Shown: positions 18,984-26,600 of the stretch, one piece after another
Numbering within the stretch: position 1 is the first letter of the stretch
Layout: each line of letters opens with the position of its first letter
Assembly (NCBI GenBank): GCA_028282785.1
Contig: JANQHE010000007.1
Span: forward strand, 1-36,306
From: Bacteroidales bacterium
Lineage (GTDB): Bacteria > Bacteroidota > Bacteroidia > Bacteroidales > UBA12077
Length of the DNA stretch: 36,306 nucleotides
Reading direction: 5' to 3'
Position numbers and translations under genes: made by a program
The notes under the pieces: model-generated
Seen by the model: only the letters and a program-made list of their open reading frames with translations
What the model was told of the DNA's origin: nothing
Databases searched by the model: none

Positions 18984-19469
18984 ATGATTATAAAAACATA
19001 CATATTGGGTTTACTATTTCCGTTGGTAATGGACACTTCGGCTAGTGCAATAATAAAGAATGATGTGGAATGTTTAAATTTCCTGGAAACAAGTAACTGT
19101 AGTTATGAGTTTGCTGAAGGAAGATATAAGCGCAGTGGATTATCAAGAAGGTATGATTTGGAAATAGGAAAAACTGTTAGATACGAACTTGTATTTTATG
19201 GTGGCATTGAAATTGTTATTCAATGTTGTACGGAAGATGATTTTTATCCGATTCATTTTAAACTAATAAAATCGGAAAGCGGAAAAGTTATTTACGACAA
19301 TAAATACAATAATTATATTGATAATTTGAATTTATTACTTGACCATACCGAGTTACTGGCTGTTGAAATTACAATTGATCCTAAAGAAAATAAAATAAAA
19401 AAATCTAAAGATGGGAAGGCATGTATAGGTATGGCAATTTATATGGAAGATAATTTTAATACGAGATAA
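18984..19469 (+). CDS. Small secreted protein with conserved C-x8-C motif (copy B)
   Basis: This 161-aa protein has a signal peptide (MIIKTYILGLLFPLVMDTSASA) and a mature region related to the proteins at 592 and 19486. It has the C-x8-C pair (CLNFLETSNC), GLSRRYDLEIGKTVRYEL, VIQCCTEDDFYPIHF with an adjacent Cys pair, DNKYNNYID, DHTELLAVEITI and a C-terminal ACIGMAIYM. It starts 2 bp after the stop of the upstream secreted-protein gene and ends 16 bp before the next paralogue. No known domain is recognised. The beta-strand-rich pattern and conserved cysteines suggest a small, disulfide-stabilised envelope domain (inference). Confidence 0.8.
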   Translation: MIIKTYILGLLFPLVMDTSASAIIKNDVECLNFLETSNCSYEFAEGRYKRSGLSRRYDLEIGKTVRYELVFYGGIEIVIQCCTEDDFYPIHFKLIKSESGKVIYDNKYNNYIDNLNLLLDHTELLAVEITIDPKENKIKKSKDGKACIGMAIYMEDNFNTR

Positions 19470-19485
19470 TAAAAAAAATATACAA

Positions 19486-19956
19486 ATGAAGATTCATCAT
19501 TTATTAATTGTAGCGATCATTATCATTGCCGGTTTTACAAATCCTGCACATGGTCAAAAATGTCATGAATTTCATAAATCAAAAAACTGCCGGATGGATG
19601 ATATTGAAGGATTCAAACTAAGTAGTTTATCGCGTAGTCATTATTTAGGGGTCGGAAAAACAGTAATTTATGAAGTTGTATTATATGGTCAGAAAGAAAT
19701 AATTATTCAGTGCTGCACAGAGGAAAAGTACTATCCCTTGCGCTTTAAATTAAAAAGCTCTGTTAACGGAGAAGTTATTTTCGATAATAAATATGATAAC
19801 TATATCAATATGATTAGTCTGGCATTAGATCATACCGAATTAATCACCATTGAAATTACAATTGTATCAAATGATGAAAATGTCAGTGTTATGCAAGGAA
19901 CAAAAGCCTGTGTTGGGCTTGCAATTTATATGGAAAAAACTCAAGTCAGGAATTAG
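19486..19956 (+). CDS. Small secreted protein with conserved C-x8-C motif (copy C)
   Basis: This 156-aa protein carries signal peptide MKIHHLLIVAIIIIAGFTNPAHG followed by QKCHEFHKSKNC, the C-x8-C motif shared with two other proteins here. Further matches to copy B include SLSRSHYLGVGKTVIYE, IIIQCCTEEKYYPLRF, FDNKYDNYI, LDHTELITIEITI and ACVGLAIYME. It is closer to copy B than to copy A, so the plus-strand pair probably arose by a local tandem duplication after the module itself was duplicated. It is the last gene of the plus-strand operon. A hairpin terminator follows about 34 bp downstream. Its function is unknown. Confidence 0.8.
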   Translation: MKIHHLLIVAIIIIAGFTNPAHGQKCHEFHKSKNCRMDDIEGFKLSSLSRSHYLGVGKTVIYEVVLYGQKEIIIQCCTEEKYYPLRFKLKSSVNGEVIFDNKYDNYINMISLALDHTELITIEITIVSNDENVSVMQGTKACVGLAIYMEKTQVRN

Positions 19957-19989
19957 TAAAACTTATAAAATATCCCATGCTCCTCGAGT

Positions 19990-20024
19990 AAAATCAGGAA
20001 TCTGAACAAGCATACCTGATTTTT
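19990..20024 (+). terminator. Hairpin terminator after the plus-strand operon
   Basis: Perfect 9-bp arms AAAATCAGG (19990-19998) and CCTGATTTT (20015-20023) enclose a 16-base loop, with T residues at the 3' side. It lies between two convergent coding regions and could stop transcription from the plus strand and possibly from the minus strand. Confidence 0.65.
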
Positions 20025-20043
20025 AACAGAAGTCCTTGATAGT

Positions 20044-20238
20044 TCAATGATTGAGGACCATTCCTCCATATTCACCAACTTCACGAGCTTTTTCTCCTAC
20101 TTCTTTTGTAATTGGATGTTCATACTCAGTTAACATTTTTTCCATTTTTTCTGCTGATAAAAAACTATGAGCATCAGGTTCTACCGATTTTATACTATAA
20201 TTTGGCAGATAATTCTTTACAATCCTATTCACATCCAT
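20044..20238 (-). pseudogene. Remnant of a GH109 / Gfo-Idh-MocA family enzyme (C-terminal fragment)
   Basis: The frame is only 64 codons, but its middle strongly resembles part of GH109-type glycosidases of the Gfo/Idh/MocA oxidoreductase fold. PDAHSFLSAEKMEKMLTEYEHPI and KEVGEKAREVGEYGGM match the region that normally reads HP...GE.A...GGHGGMDF in that family. Here the usual HGGMDF is YGGMVLNH followed by a stop. An in-frame stop lies just upstream of the ATG, so neither the NAD-binding domain nor the last helices are encoded. I therefore call it a decayed fragment. It lies 31 bp beyond the stop of the GspF-like gene, codirectional. A small functional peptide is possible but unlikely. The family call rests on remembered motifs. 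Confidence 0.5.
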
Positions 20239-20269
20239 TCCTGGAATTCTGGATTAAATATAGAGATTA

Positions 20270-21418
20270 TTAATAAAACGAAGTCCCCAACTGAAACATT
20301 GGCATGTACATTGCAATTAGGATTACACCTACCAGCAAACCCACAAAAATGATCATGATAGGTTCTAAAACACTACTGATCATACCTATTCTATGCTCCA
20401 GTTCGTCGGAATACTGATCGTTTAATTTTGCAAAAACAGTATCAAGCTGGTTTATTTCTTCGGCAACTTTGGTAAGCGAAACAGTTCGTTTATCAAATAT
20501 TGAAAACTGTTCCATGCTTTCATGCAAAGGTTTTCCATACAAGATATCATTCTCGATGGTTTCCAAAGCCTGTTGATACGGATAAAATGTTATCATATTT
20601 TTGATAAGCTGTATAGCCCTTAGCATAGGAGTTTTAGATCCGATTAATAATGCCATTGACTGGCAAAACCTTGCCAGGTAAATTTTTTGAACCAATACAC
20701 CAAACATTGGGATTTTTAGTAACAATTTAGTTGAAAAACTTCTATACCAGTTCTTTTTTCTGATTATATATAAAAACAGAACGATTGAAATAATAATTAA
20801 AAAAGTTAAGCCTAAGTATTCTGAAAATACATTTGATAGCTTAACAATCGTTTTGGTTAGTGCCGGTAAATCTCCTTTAAATCGTTTGAAAACATCCACA
20901 AACATGGGTACAATAAAGTTCAGCATGAAAATAACTGCGCCAATTGCTGTTACCAGTACCAGTAAAGGGTAAGTTAAAGCGCTTGTAAACTGCTTTCTCT
21001 GTTTTATCTTTTTTGAAAAGTATATACTTAAATCTTTTAGTACATTATTTAATTTACCGCTTTCCTCACCAATACGTATGCTGTAATATTCATATGGAGT
21101 AAATTCCGACGAGCTTTCCATTGCTTCCGACAAACTAACACCCTGCAAAACCCGGTTTGTTAAGTTTTCGAAAATAGCTCTGTCTTTCTTTTTTGTTTGC
21201 TCTTCTACAATAATGTCCATAGCGGTACGCACATCAGTACCTGAAGTTAACAGAATATTTAATTCGGAATAAAATTGTTCCTTTTTAGGGTCTTTTAATC
21301 CTTTTTTTCCAAATGAAATATCTTTACTTAAAAAATCAAATATCCCCTTCCCGTCTTTTTGTGAAGACTTCAAGGTAGATTTTTGTTTTTTCTTAATATC
21401 TGCTAAATCAATACTCAT
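20270..21418 (-). CDS. Type II secretion / type IV pilus inner-membrane platform protein (GspF/PilC family)
   Basis: This 382-aa protein has two T2SSF domains, each with the helical pattern of the family. Repeat 1 has FYSELNILLTSGTDVRTAMDII and IRIGEESGKLNNVL. Repeat 2 has FCQSMALLIGSKTPMLRAIQLI and LTKVAEEINQLDTVF. Three hydrophobic segments fit the usual topology: one after repeat 1 (near residues 145-175), one about 40 residues later, and one at the C-terminus (SVLEPIMIIFVGLLVGVILIA). The protein would form the inner-membrane platform that works with a secretion ATPase to move pseudopilins. The ATG overlaps the stop of the upstream prepilin-like gene by 4 bp (ATGA). No GspE-type ATPase, secretin or prepilin peptidase is encoded in the window, so the system is either completed elsewhere or incomplete. 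Confidence 0.88.
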   Translation of the reverse strand: MSIDLADIKKKQKSTLKSSQKDGKGIFDFLSKDISFGKKGLKDPKKEQFYSELNILLTSGTDVRTAMDIIVEEQTKKKDRAIFENLTNRVLQGVSLSEAMESSSEFTPYEYYSIRIGEESGKLNNVLKDLSIYFSKKIKQRKQFTSALTYPLLVLVTAIGAVIFMLNFIVPMFVDVFKRFKGDLPALTKTIVKLSNVFSEYLGLTFLIIISIVLFLYIIRKKNWYRSFSTKLLLKIPMFGVLVQKIYLARFCQSMALLIGSKTPMLRAIQLIKNMITFYPYQQALETIENDILYGKPLHESMEQFSIFDKRTVSLTKVAEEINQLDTVFAKLNDQYSDELEHRIGMISSVLEPIMIIFVGLLVGVILIAMYMPMFQLGTSFY

Positions 21419-21918
21419 TTAAAGATTGTGCTATTTACTTTTTCTTCACTCTGATATTCTTTATAAAAAGAGAATGGTAACGTTTGTTTATGTAATTTTA
21501 CTTCGAACGAGAAATGTTTTACCATTCCCGTATTTCCATGTTGCAATTTATACTCAATATTTGAATAATCCAGCTTAAAAGTATCAATATTTTCCTGATA
21601 CCTTCGAATTATACCATCACTTGAAAATTCGTATTCACATACTTCGTTTTTATTCTTAAATTCCAGTTCATAAATACCATATTCAATTTTATGGTAACGC
21701 TCAAAATCATTATTCAGAACGGCTTTTAATTGCAATGCTCTTTGGTTTGTACCATAATCTTTTAAAATTCGTTTATTTGAGCTTACTAACTGCATATATA
21801 AACTTATCGCCAATACAATAACTATACTTGTAATGGTTAATGCTACAAGTATTTCTACGAATGTATATGCCGGTAGTTTTTTCAAAATGTTATTCCGATT
21901 TTCGCCTCCGGAACTCAA
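21415..21918 (-). CDS. Prepilin-like protein (type IV pilin / pseudopilin, GspJ-like position)
   Basis: This 167-aa protein carries a prepilin signal: short basic leader KKLPA, then YTFVEILVALTITSIVIVLAISLYM, with Glu at position 5 of the mature helix. Ala rather than Gly sits before the cut site. The remainder is a beta-rich globular domain. There is no ATG before the hydrophobic helix. The frame can start at TTG 21918, or at a second TTG at 21885, which would give the compact leader M-K-K-L-P-A typical of prepilins. I give the longer form but consider 21885 at least as likely. It overlaps the GspF-like gene by 4 bp. The gene just upstream is an unrelated ATPase, which separates this gene from the second prepilin-like gene at 23163. 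Confidence 0.75.
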   Translation of the reverse strand: MSSGGENRNNILKKLPAYTFVEILVALTITSIVIVLAISLYMQLVSSNKRILKDYGTNQRALQLKAVLNNDFERYHKIEYGIYELEFKNKNEVCEYEFSSDGIIRRYQENIDTFKLDYSNIEYKLQHGNTGMVKHFSFEVKLHKQTLPFSFYKEYQSEEKVNSTIFK

Positions 21919-21969
21919 AATTAATTTCTTTTAACCTCAAGTTTAAGAATTCGGAGTATTTAATTCTTA

Positions 21970-23100
21970 TCACATAATTCCAAATCCTTTTTTAAACCAT
22001 ATTTCAAAAAACGGATCAACAAATGATGATTGGCCTTTGGAATAAAAATGAATTATATCTTTCAATTCAAGTACTTTTTTATTTTTAGAGATATTTCTGG
22101 GTGTTCCAAGTTTAAATTCTTTGACTGTATCAACAGAAAATAAATGCTCCGATTTATGAGCAATTGCATTCAATAAATTAACCTGCGTATTACTTAAGTT
22201 ATCAATCGTTTCCTGATAAAAAATCGAATTTGTATTCATTACATTTTCAAGGCTTTGCTCAATTACCTGATCTGTAACTTCACTTTCTGTCAATAACCAA
22301 ATCTCATTTGCTAATTGTTGCAAATAATAAGAGTGATCGTTTACTAAAGTTGCTATTTTGTTTGCATCAGGTTCCGAGATTATTTTATTTGTTTTTTCAA
22401 ACTGAGTAACCATATAATTAATCCAGTGTTTTCTTTCAATTTTATTTAAAAGGATTAAGTCTCCAAACCTATAAAACGGCCTGTTTTCCTTATTAAAAAT
22501 GTTAAGCATCATATGTCTTTTGCTGCCATATAAACAGTATGAAACATTTTCGTGATGCATCCAATAAGATCTTAGCTCTTGTTCAAGGTTTTCATAGTCA
22601 GCAAACTTACTTATACTTTGAAACTCATCAATACAAACGATTATCTTAAAATTTCTTTTTGAGGCTATATTTTCCGGAAGGTTTAAAATTTCGTCTTTTG
22701 CCAGCACCGCTTCTTTCCAATCAAAACTAACGGATAAGTCTGTTTGAGGATCTAATCCAAATGAAAAGCGTGGTATTAGTTTTTTAAAAAATTCTTTACC
22801 GGTATTTAATATTTCGTTACTTTTTGAAATGGTAGCTTTAATTACTTCCTGGGTATAATTCTTTAAAAATGATTCTTCATCACGAAAAGTTTGAATATCT
22901 AAAAAAACGAATTTTATATTCTTATTATCTAATCTTTTTACAGCTTCCTTCACTAATGAAGATTTACCCCACCGCCGAGGTGAAATTAAAATGGAATTAT
23001 TGCCGCTTTCAAAATTTAACTGCAAACGATCAATTTCTTTTGTCCTATTTACAAAATGTTCGCCGGTTACAACTTTACCAAAAATAAAAGGTGACTTCAT
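21970..23100 (-). CDS. AAA/STAND-type ATPase (archaeal-type ATPase family)
   Basis: About 376 aa from the ATG at 23100. A TTG eight codons earlier is possible, but MKSPFIFGKVVTGEHFVNR fits the family start well. Motifs seen are a Walker A variant SPRRWGKSSL, Walker B IIVCIDEFQSI and a later YGSKRHMMLNIF sensor-like region. A C-terminal winged-helix-like part follows (LLNAIAHKSEHLF... LKDIIHFYSKGQSSFVDPFFEIW). This is the lineage of single-gene ATPases that occur in many unrelated sites in Bacteroidota and archaea; their function is uncertain. It separates two prepilin-like genes that should be adjacent, and two tandem dyads lie just upstream. An inserted, autonomous gene is the simplest reading (inference). 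It plays no evident part in secretion. Confidence 0.82.
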   Translation of the reverse strand: MKSPFIFGKVVTGEHFVNRTKEIDRLQLNFESGNNSILISPRRWGKSSLVKEAVKRLDNKNIKFVFLDIQTFRDEESFLKNYTQEVIKATISKSNEILNTGKEFFKKLIPRFSFGLDPQTDLSVSFDWKEAVLAKDEILNLPENIASKRNFKIIVCIDEFQSISKFADYENLEQELRSYWMHHENVSYCLYGSKRHMMLNIFNKENRPFYRFGDLILLNKIERKHWINYMVTQFEKTNKIISEPDANKIATLVNDHSYYLQQLANEIWLLTESEVTDQVIEQSLENVMNTNSIFYQETIDNLSNTQVNLLNAIAHKSEHLFSVDTVKEFKLGTPRNISKNKKVLELKDIIHFYSKGQSSFVDPFFEIWFKKGFGIM

Positions 23101-23116
23101 TTCAAAAACCTTATTT

Positions 23117-23145
23117 ATACCCAAAGGTATAATACCTAAAGGTAT
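23117..23145. repeat. Two tandem 14-bp dyads, ATACC-YAAA-GGTAT
   Basis: ATACCCAAAGGTAT (23117-23130) and ATACCTAAAGGTAT (23132-23145) are spaced one base apart. Each is an inverted repeat with 5-bp arms ATACC/GGTAT around a 4-base centre, so repeat centres are 15 bp apart. They lie immediately upstream of the ATPase gene on its coding strand, between it and the prepilin-like gene. A binding site for autoregulation, or the end of the inserted unit, are both possible. Confidence 0.6.
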
Positions 23146-23162
23146 AAAACAAATCTTTCTTA

Positions 23163-23528
23163 CTAATTCTTTTCAATAATTATGAGCTCGTTTTGCTCAT
23201 ATAATATCCTGTTTTGCAAATCGTAAGCAACAATATTCAGTTGAAATAATTCCTCATTTTCTTCGTATTCCGTTACCGATCTTTTGATAACAATATTTCC
23301 ATAATTAAATTCTTCATCCAGGAACTCATTTTCTGCTTTAGTTTGCACCAGTACATCATTTGCTAAAATATATGCTTTGGTTTTTAGGCTATTGTTAGAA
23401 TTTTTACTAATGTTAAGTATTAAAACCAAAGCAAACGAGAATGCAATGGTAACAATCAGCATCGCAATTATTGCTTCTATTAAGGTAGAAGCTTTTAATC
23501 TATTGAATATTTTAATTTTAAAAACCAA
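23163..23528 (-). CDS. Prepilin-like protein (GspI-like position)
   Basis: This 121-aa protein begins with a basic leader (FKIKIFNRLKA), then STLIEAIIAMLIVTIAFSFALVLIL, matching the prepilin pattern with Glu at mature position 5 and Ala before the likely cut. The rest is a short hydrophilic domain. The only usable start after an in-frame stop is TTG at 23528, so this gene, like the other prepilin-like gene, seems to start with TTG. It is the first gene of the small minus-strand pilin/GspF group and follows the terminator of the YD-repeat gene. The ATPase gene and its dyads lie between it and the downstream pilin gene. Confidence 0.72.
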   Translation of the reverse strand: MVFKIKIFNRLKASTLIEAIIAMLIVTIAFSFALVLILNISKNSNNSLKTKAYILANDVLVQTKAENEFLDEEFNYGNIVIKRSVTEYEENEELFQLNIVAYDLQNRILYEQNELIIIEKN

Positions 23529-23580
23529 TTATAGAAAGTTTGTTCAAAAATAATTTTTAATTCGTAGAATTTCGAAAAAT

Positions 23581-23611
23581 AAATGGTACAAACTTTAAGC
23601 ATGTACCATTT
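23581..23611 (-). terminator. Hairpin terminator of the YD-repeat gene
   Basis: Nine-bp arms AAATGGTAC (23581-23589) and GTACCATTT (23603-23611) are exact complements around a 13-base loop. On the minus strand the hairpin is followed by ATTTTTCG, giving a U-rich tail. It lies 23 bp after the stop of the 1369-aa gene and before the pilin-like gene, so it probably separates two transcription units. Confidence 0.65.
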
Positions 23612-23633
23612 TTAACTATTCCTAAATTTGTAA

Positions 23634-26600
23634 TTATTCAATTTGTAAAGGATCGCCAGGCCCTCCCGGGTCTCCTATTTGTGTAACATTTATTGTTCTG
23701 GTTATACCACCACCGGAAATTGTTATGGTACCTGTTTGATCCCCTAAAACTTCATTACCGGAAACAGTAATAGTCTGATTATTACTACCGGAATTTGATG
23801 AAAGAGTTAACCATGTGCTTGACAATATGGTCCAATTAACATTGGAGGTTATATTAAATGTAGTTGAATAAACACCATTTCTAAATATTATTGCAGATTT
23901 ATTTACTGCTAGGATAGCTGAAGGGGTTTCCACGTAATTAAACTGACCAGCCATCGTGTTGTTTGCTTCATTGCTTTCATCATTCTGGTTGTCAGCATCG
24001 ATTTTTGCAATAATATAATGGGTCCCTAAACTTAAATTAGCCGGTAATGTAAGATTTATAATATAACCTCTGTCATATGCATTAATTAAGGTTCCTACAT
24101 CTTGTTCCGCCAGTTTTATATCGCCGGCATCCAGGTTAGCATCATCGGATATGTAGATATATAGTTTGCAGGCATTTGACACCAAATTACCGGAATTTCT
24201 GATTGAAACATCAACATCAATGGTTGTTTCATTATCGTTAACAGCTGTTGGGCAGGTTATACGGCTAACAGACAAATCAACAAAATCTTCCGTAAATTCA
24301 TTAACAGGTTCTCCTTTATAATGGTAGGTGTATTTATTGATAACATTACCATGATGATCTTTAACAAACTCCAACCTGCCAAAATCATCGTATATATAAG
24401 TTGCTTTTTTGTTATCCGGCCCTGTTTGTGATGTCATTCCAACTAATGGATCATAGGTATATGATGTCATTTGAGCATCCGCGGGGTATAATCGAAGATC
24501 ATCAAACCAGATTTTACCTGAATTATCACTACCATAAACCCATAAAGTTAAGTCCGTTACTGTAGAACCATCAAATGTTGCCGGTAAAGTATATTCACCT
24601 TCAACGTAAATCCATTGATTAGTAACTGTAGTATTAGCATTACCCACTGAATTATAAACACCATTGGCTTTCTTGAAATACAAAGAAACTACAGCTTTCG
24701 GACCATTTGAATAAACCCATCCGGAATACCTATACCTTTTAGGTAAACCTGATATAACCGGCTTTAATTTAAATACTTCGTAACGCCTTTCCCAAATTGA
24801 CTGAGATGGATTGGATAATGTATATTCTAACGATCTATCTCCGGAATATGACCTGGTAGTTACACAATCATCAATTACAAGTGACATTAAATCTTCTTCC
24901 TCTCCCTCAAAGCTTGTAAAGAAAGTTTCGTTGCTAACTGCATTTTCTACCTTAGCAATTGGGTATTGCCTACCATAACCCCAAATAAATGATTGATTAT
25001 TATCATTTATTTTATGGTACTGTAATATGTTACCATAGTTATCATAAGCATCTATATTAATTTGTTCCTTACACCTACTATCAATAGTAAAATTACTGGT
25101 TACTTCTTGATAATTACTTAATGGAACATTTGTTTCCAGCTTGTATGTCTTATTTAGCATAAAATTTCCTCCAAATAAAAATCCTTGAGGATTCATTACG
25201 CAATCGTAACAACCGAAACGATTGATTGTAGAAGTTATTACTTTATTATTTTTGTATTGAATCGTTTCAATAGGATAGTTCATCAAATTGTTAACCGAAT
25301 TAGCCATACTATACGTGACTAAATCATTTGGAAAAGATACCGGATATTTAAATTCTGTTTTTAGCTCTTCTCCATTACTATCGGAGGTAATAATACTAGT
25401 TAATTGTTTATGCCCACTACCTTCATACTTATAATTTGTAGCCTTTGAATTATACTTTGTATCGTCCTGAGAGTTGTATGTATATTTCGTTACACTACTT
25501 TGAACAACCCAAGGGGAGATAATATCATATTCAGCAAAAAAATAGCTATAACGTGTTTTGCTTCTCCTGCTACTCCCTTGTCCACAATACAACGTCATTG
25601 AACCTTCTTTTTGTGAAAATACTGATGATATTTTTTCAACTGCTTTTATTTTATAAGTATTTACAGTTTTCTGTACTTTATTAGAAGTGTTATCATAAAC
25701 AGTTACTTCTTCTAAAAGCCCCCGGTACCAGTCTAAATTAGAATTTGGTGGGTACGGTTGTGAAATTTCACAATCTCTGGTAAAATAGGTAGGTGGATTA
25801 TTACAAAAAGTACTCACTTGATAATCATAAATTTTCATTTCAGACCTTGTGTATATCGGAGAACCATCAACATAAACATCTTCATCCACTCCAAATGCAC
25901 CGGGCATTTTATATTTATACCAGGTATATCCATTGCCCGTTATTTCTTCTTTTACTTCTGTATAACCTACATGGCTACCATGGGTTGTACCTAAACCTGA
26001 CAAGCTATGGGTTTCAAAACTTATTTGAGAGGGAAAATCCTCCGGATCACAACTCAAACCTGAAGTCCAGTTTTTTGCATATTGGGGAAGCTGGGCTATC
26101 TTACCGGAAGTTGTACTTGCATCAGAGGACAATTCGTAATGATATTTTTTTTCGATAAACTGACTACCATCTTCCGAATGTGTAATTGACTCTATCCTAA
26201 TACCTCCACCTTTAATATTACTGCCTAAATCAAATAGATTATCCGGATTTTGAAATTCATGCAATTCATAGTTAAACTGTGAATATCCACCAGTAGGATA
26301 ATCTACCTTTTCCAGTAAACATGCAAAAATATCATCCTCATTGCAATTTCTATCAGCACCATCTATGAATTCTTCTGTTCCTGTGTATGTTTTTAAAGGA
26401 AAAATACAATGTTGACTTCGCAATGTCTCATCATAATAGTCGGGGTAATAATAGGTTTTTGTCTTTGACTGTGTGACATTACTATTATAATACCCCCAAT
26501 AATCTTGAGAAATACTCAACCTACTTGGTAACTGTTTAGTATTATAATGAAAAATATATGAAGGTTTTGTAGTACTTTCTCCGTATTCTTGCACTGATTC

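Noticed and set aside
25793-26158. 121-codon plus-strand open frame
   Set aside because: Antisense shadow of the YD-repeat gene; His/Tyr/Leu-rich translation with no signal or domain.
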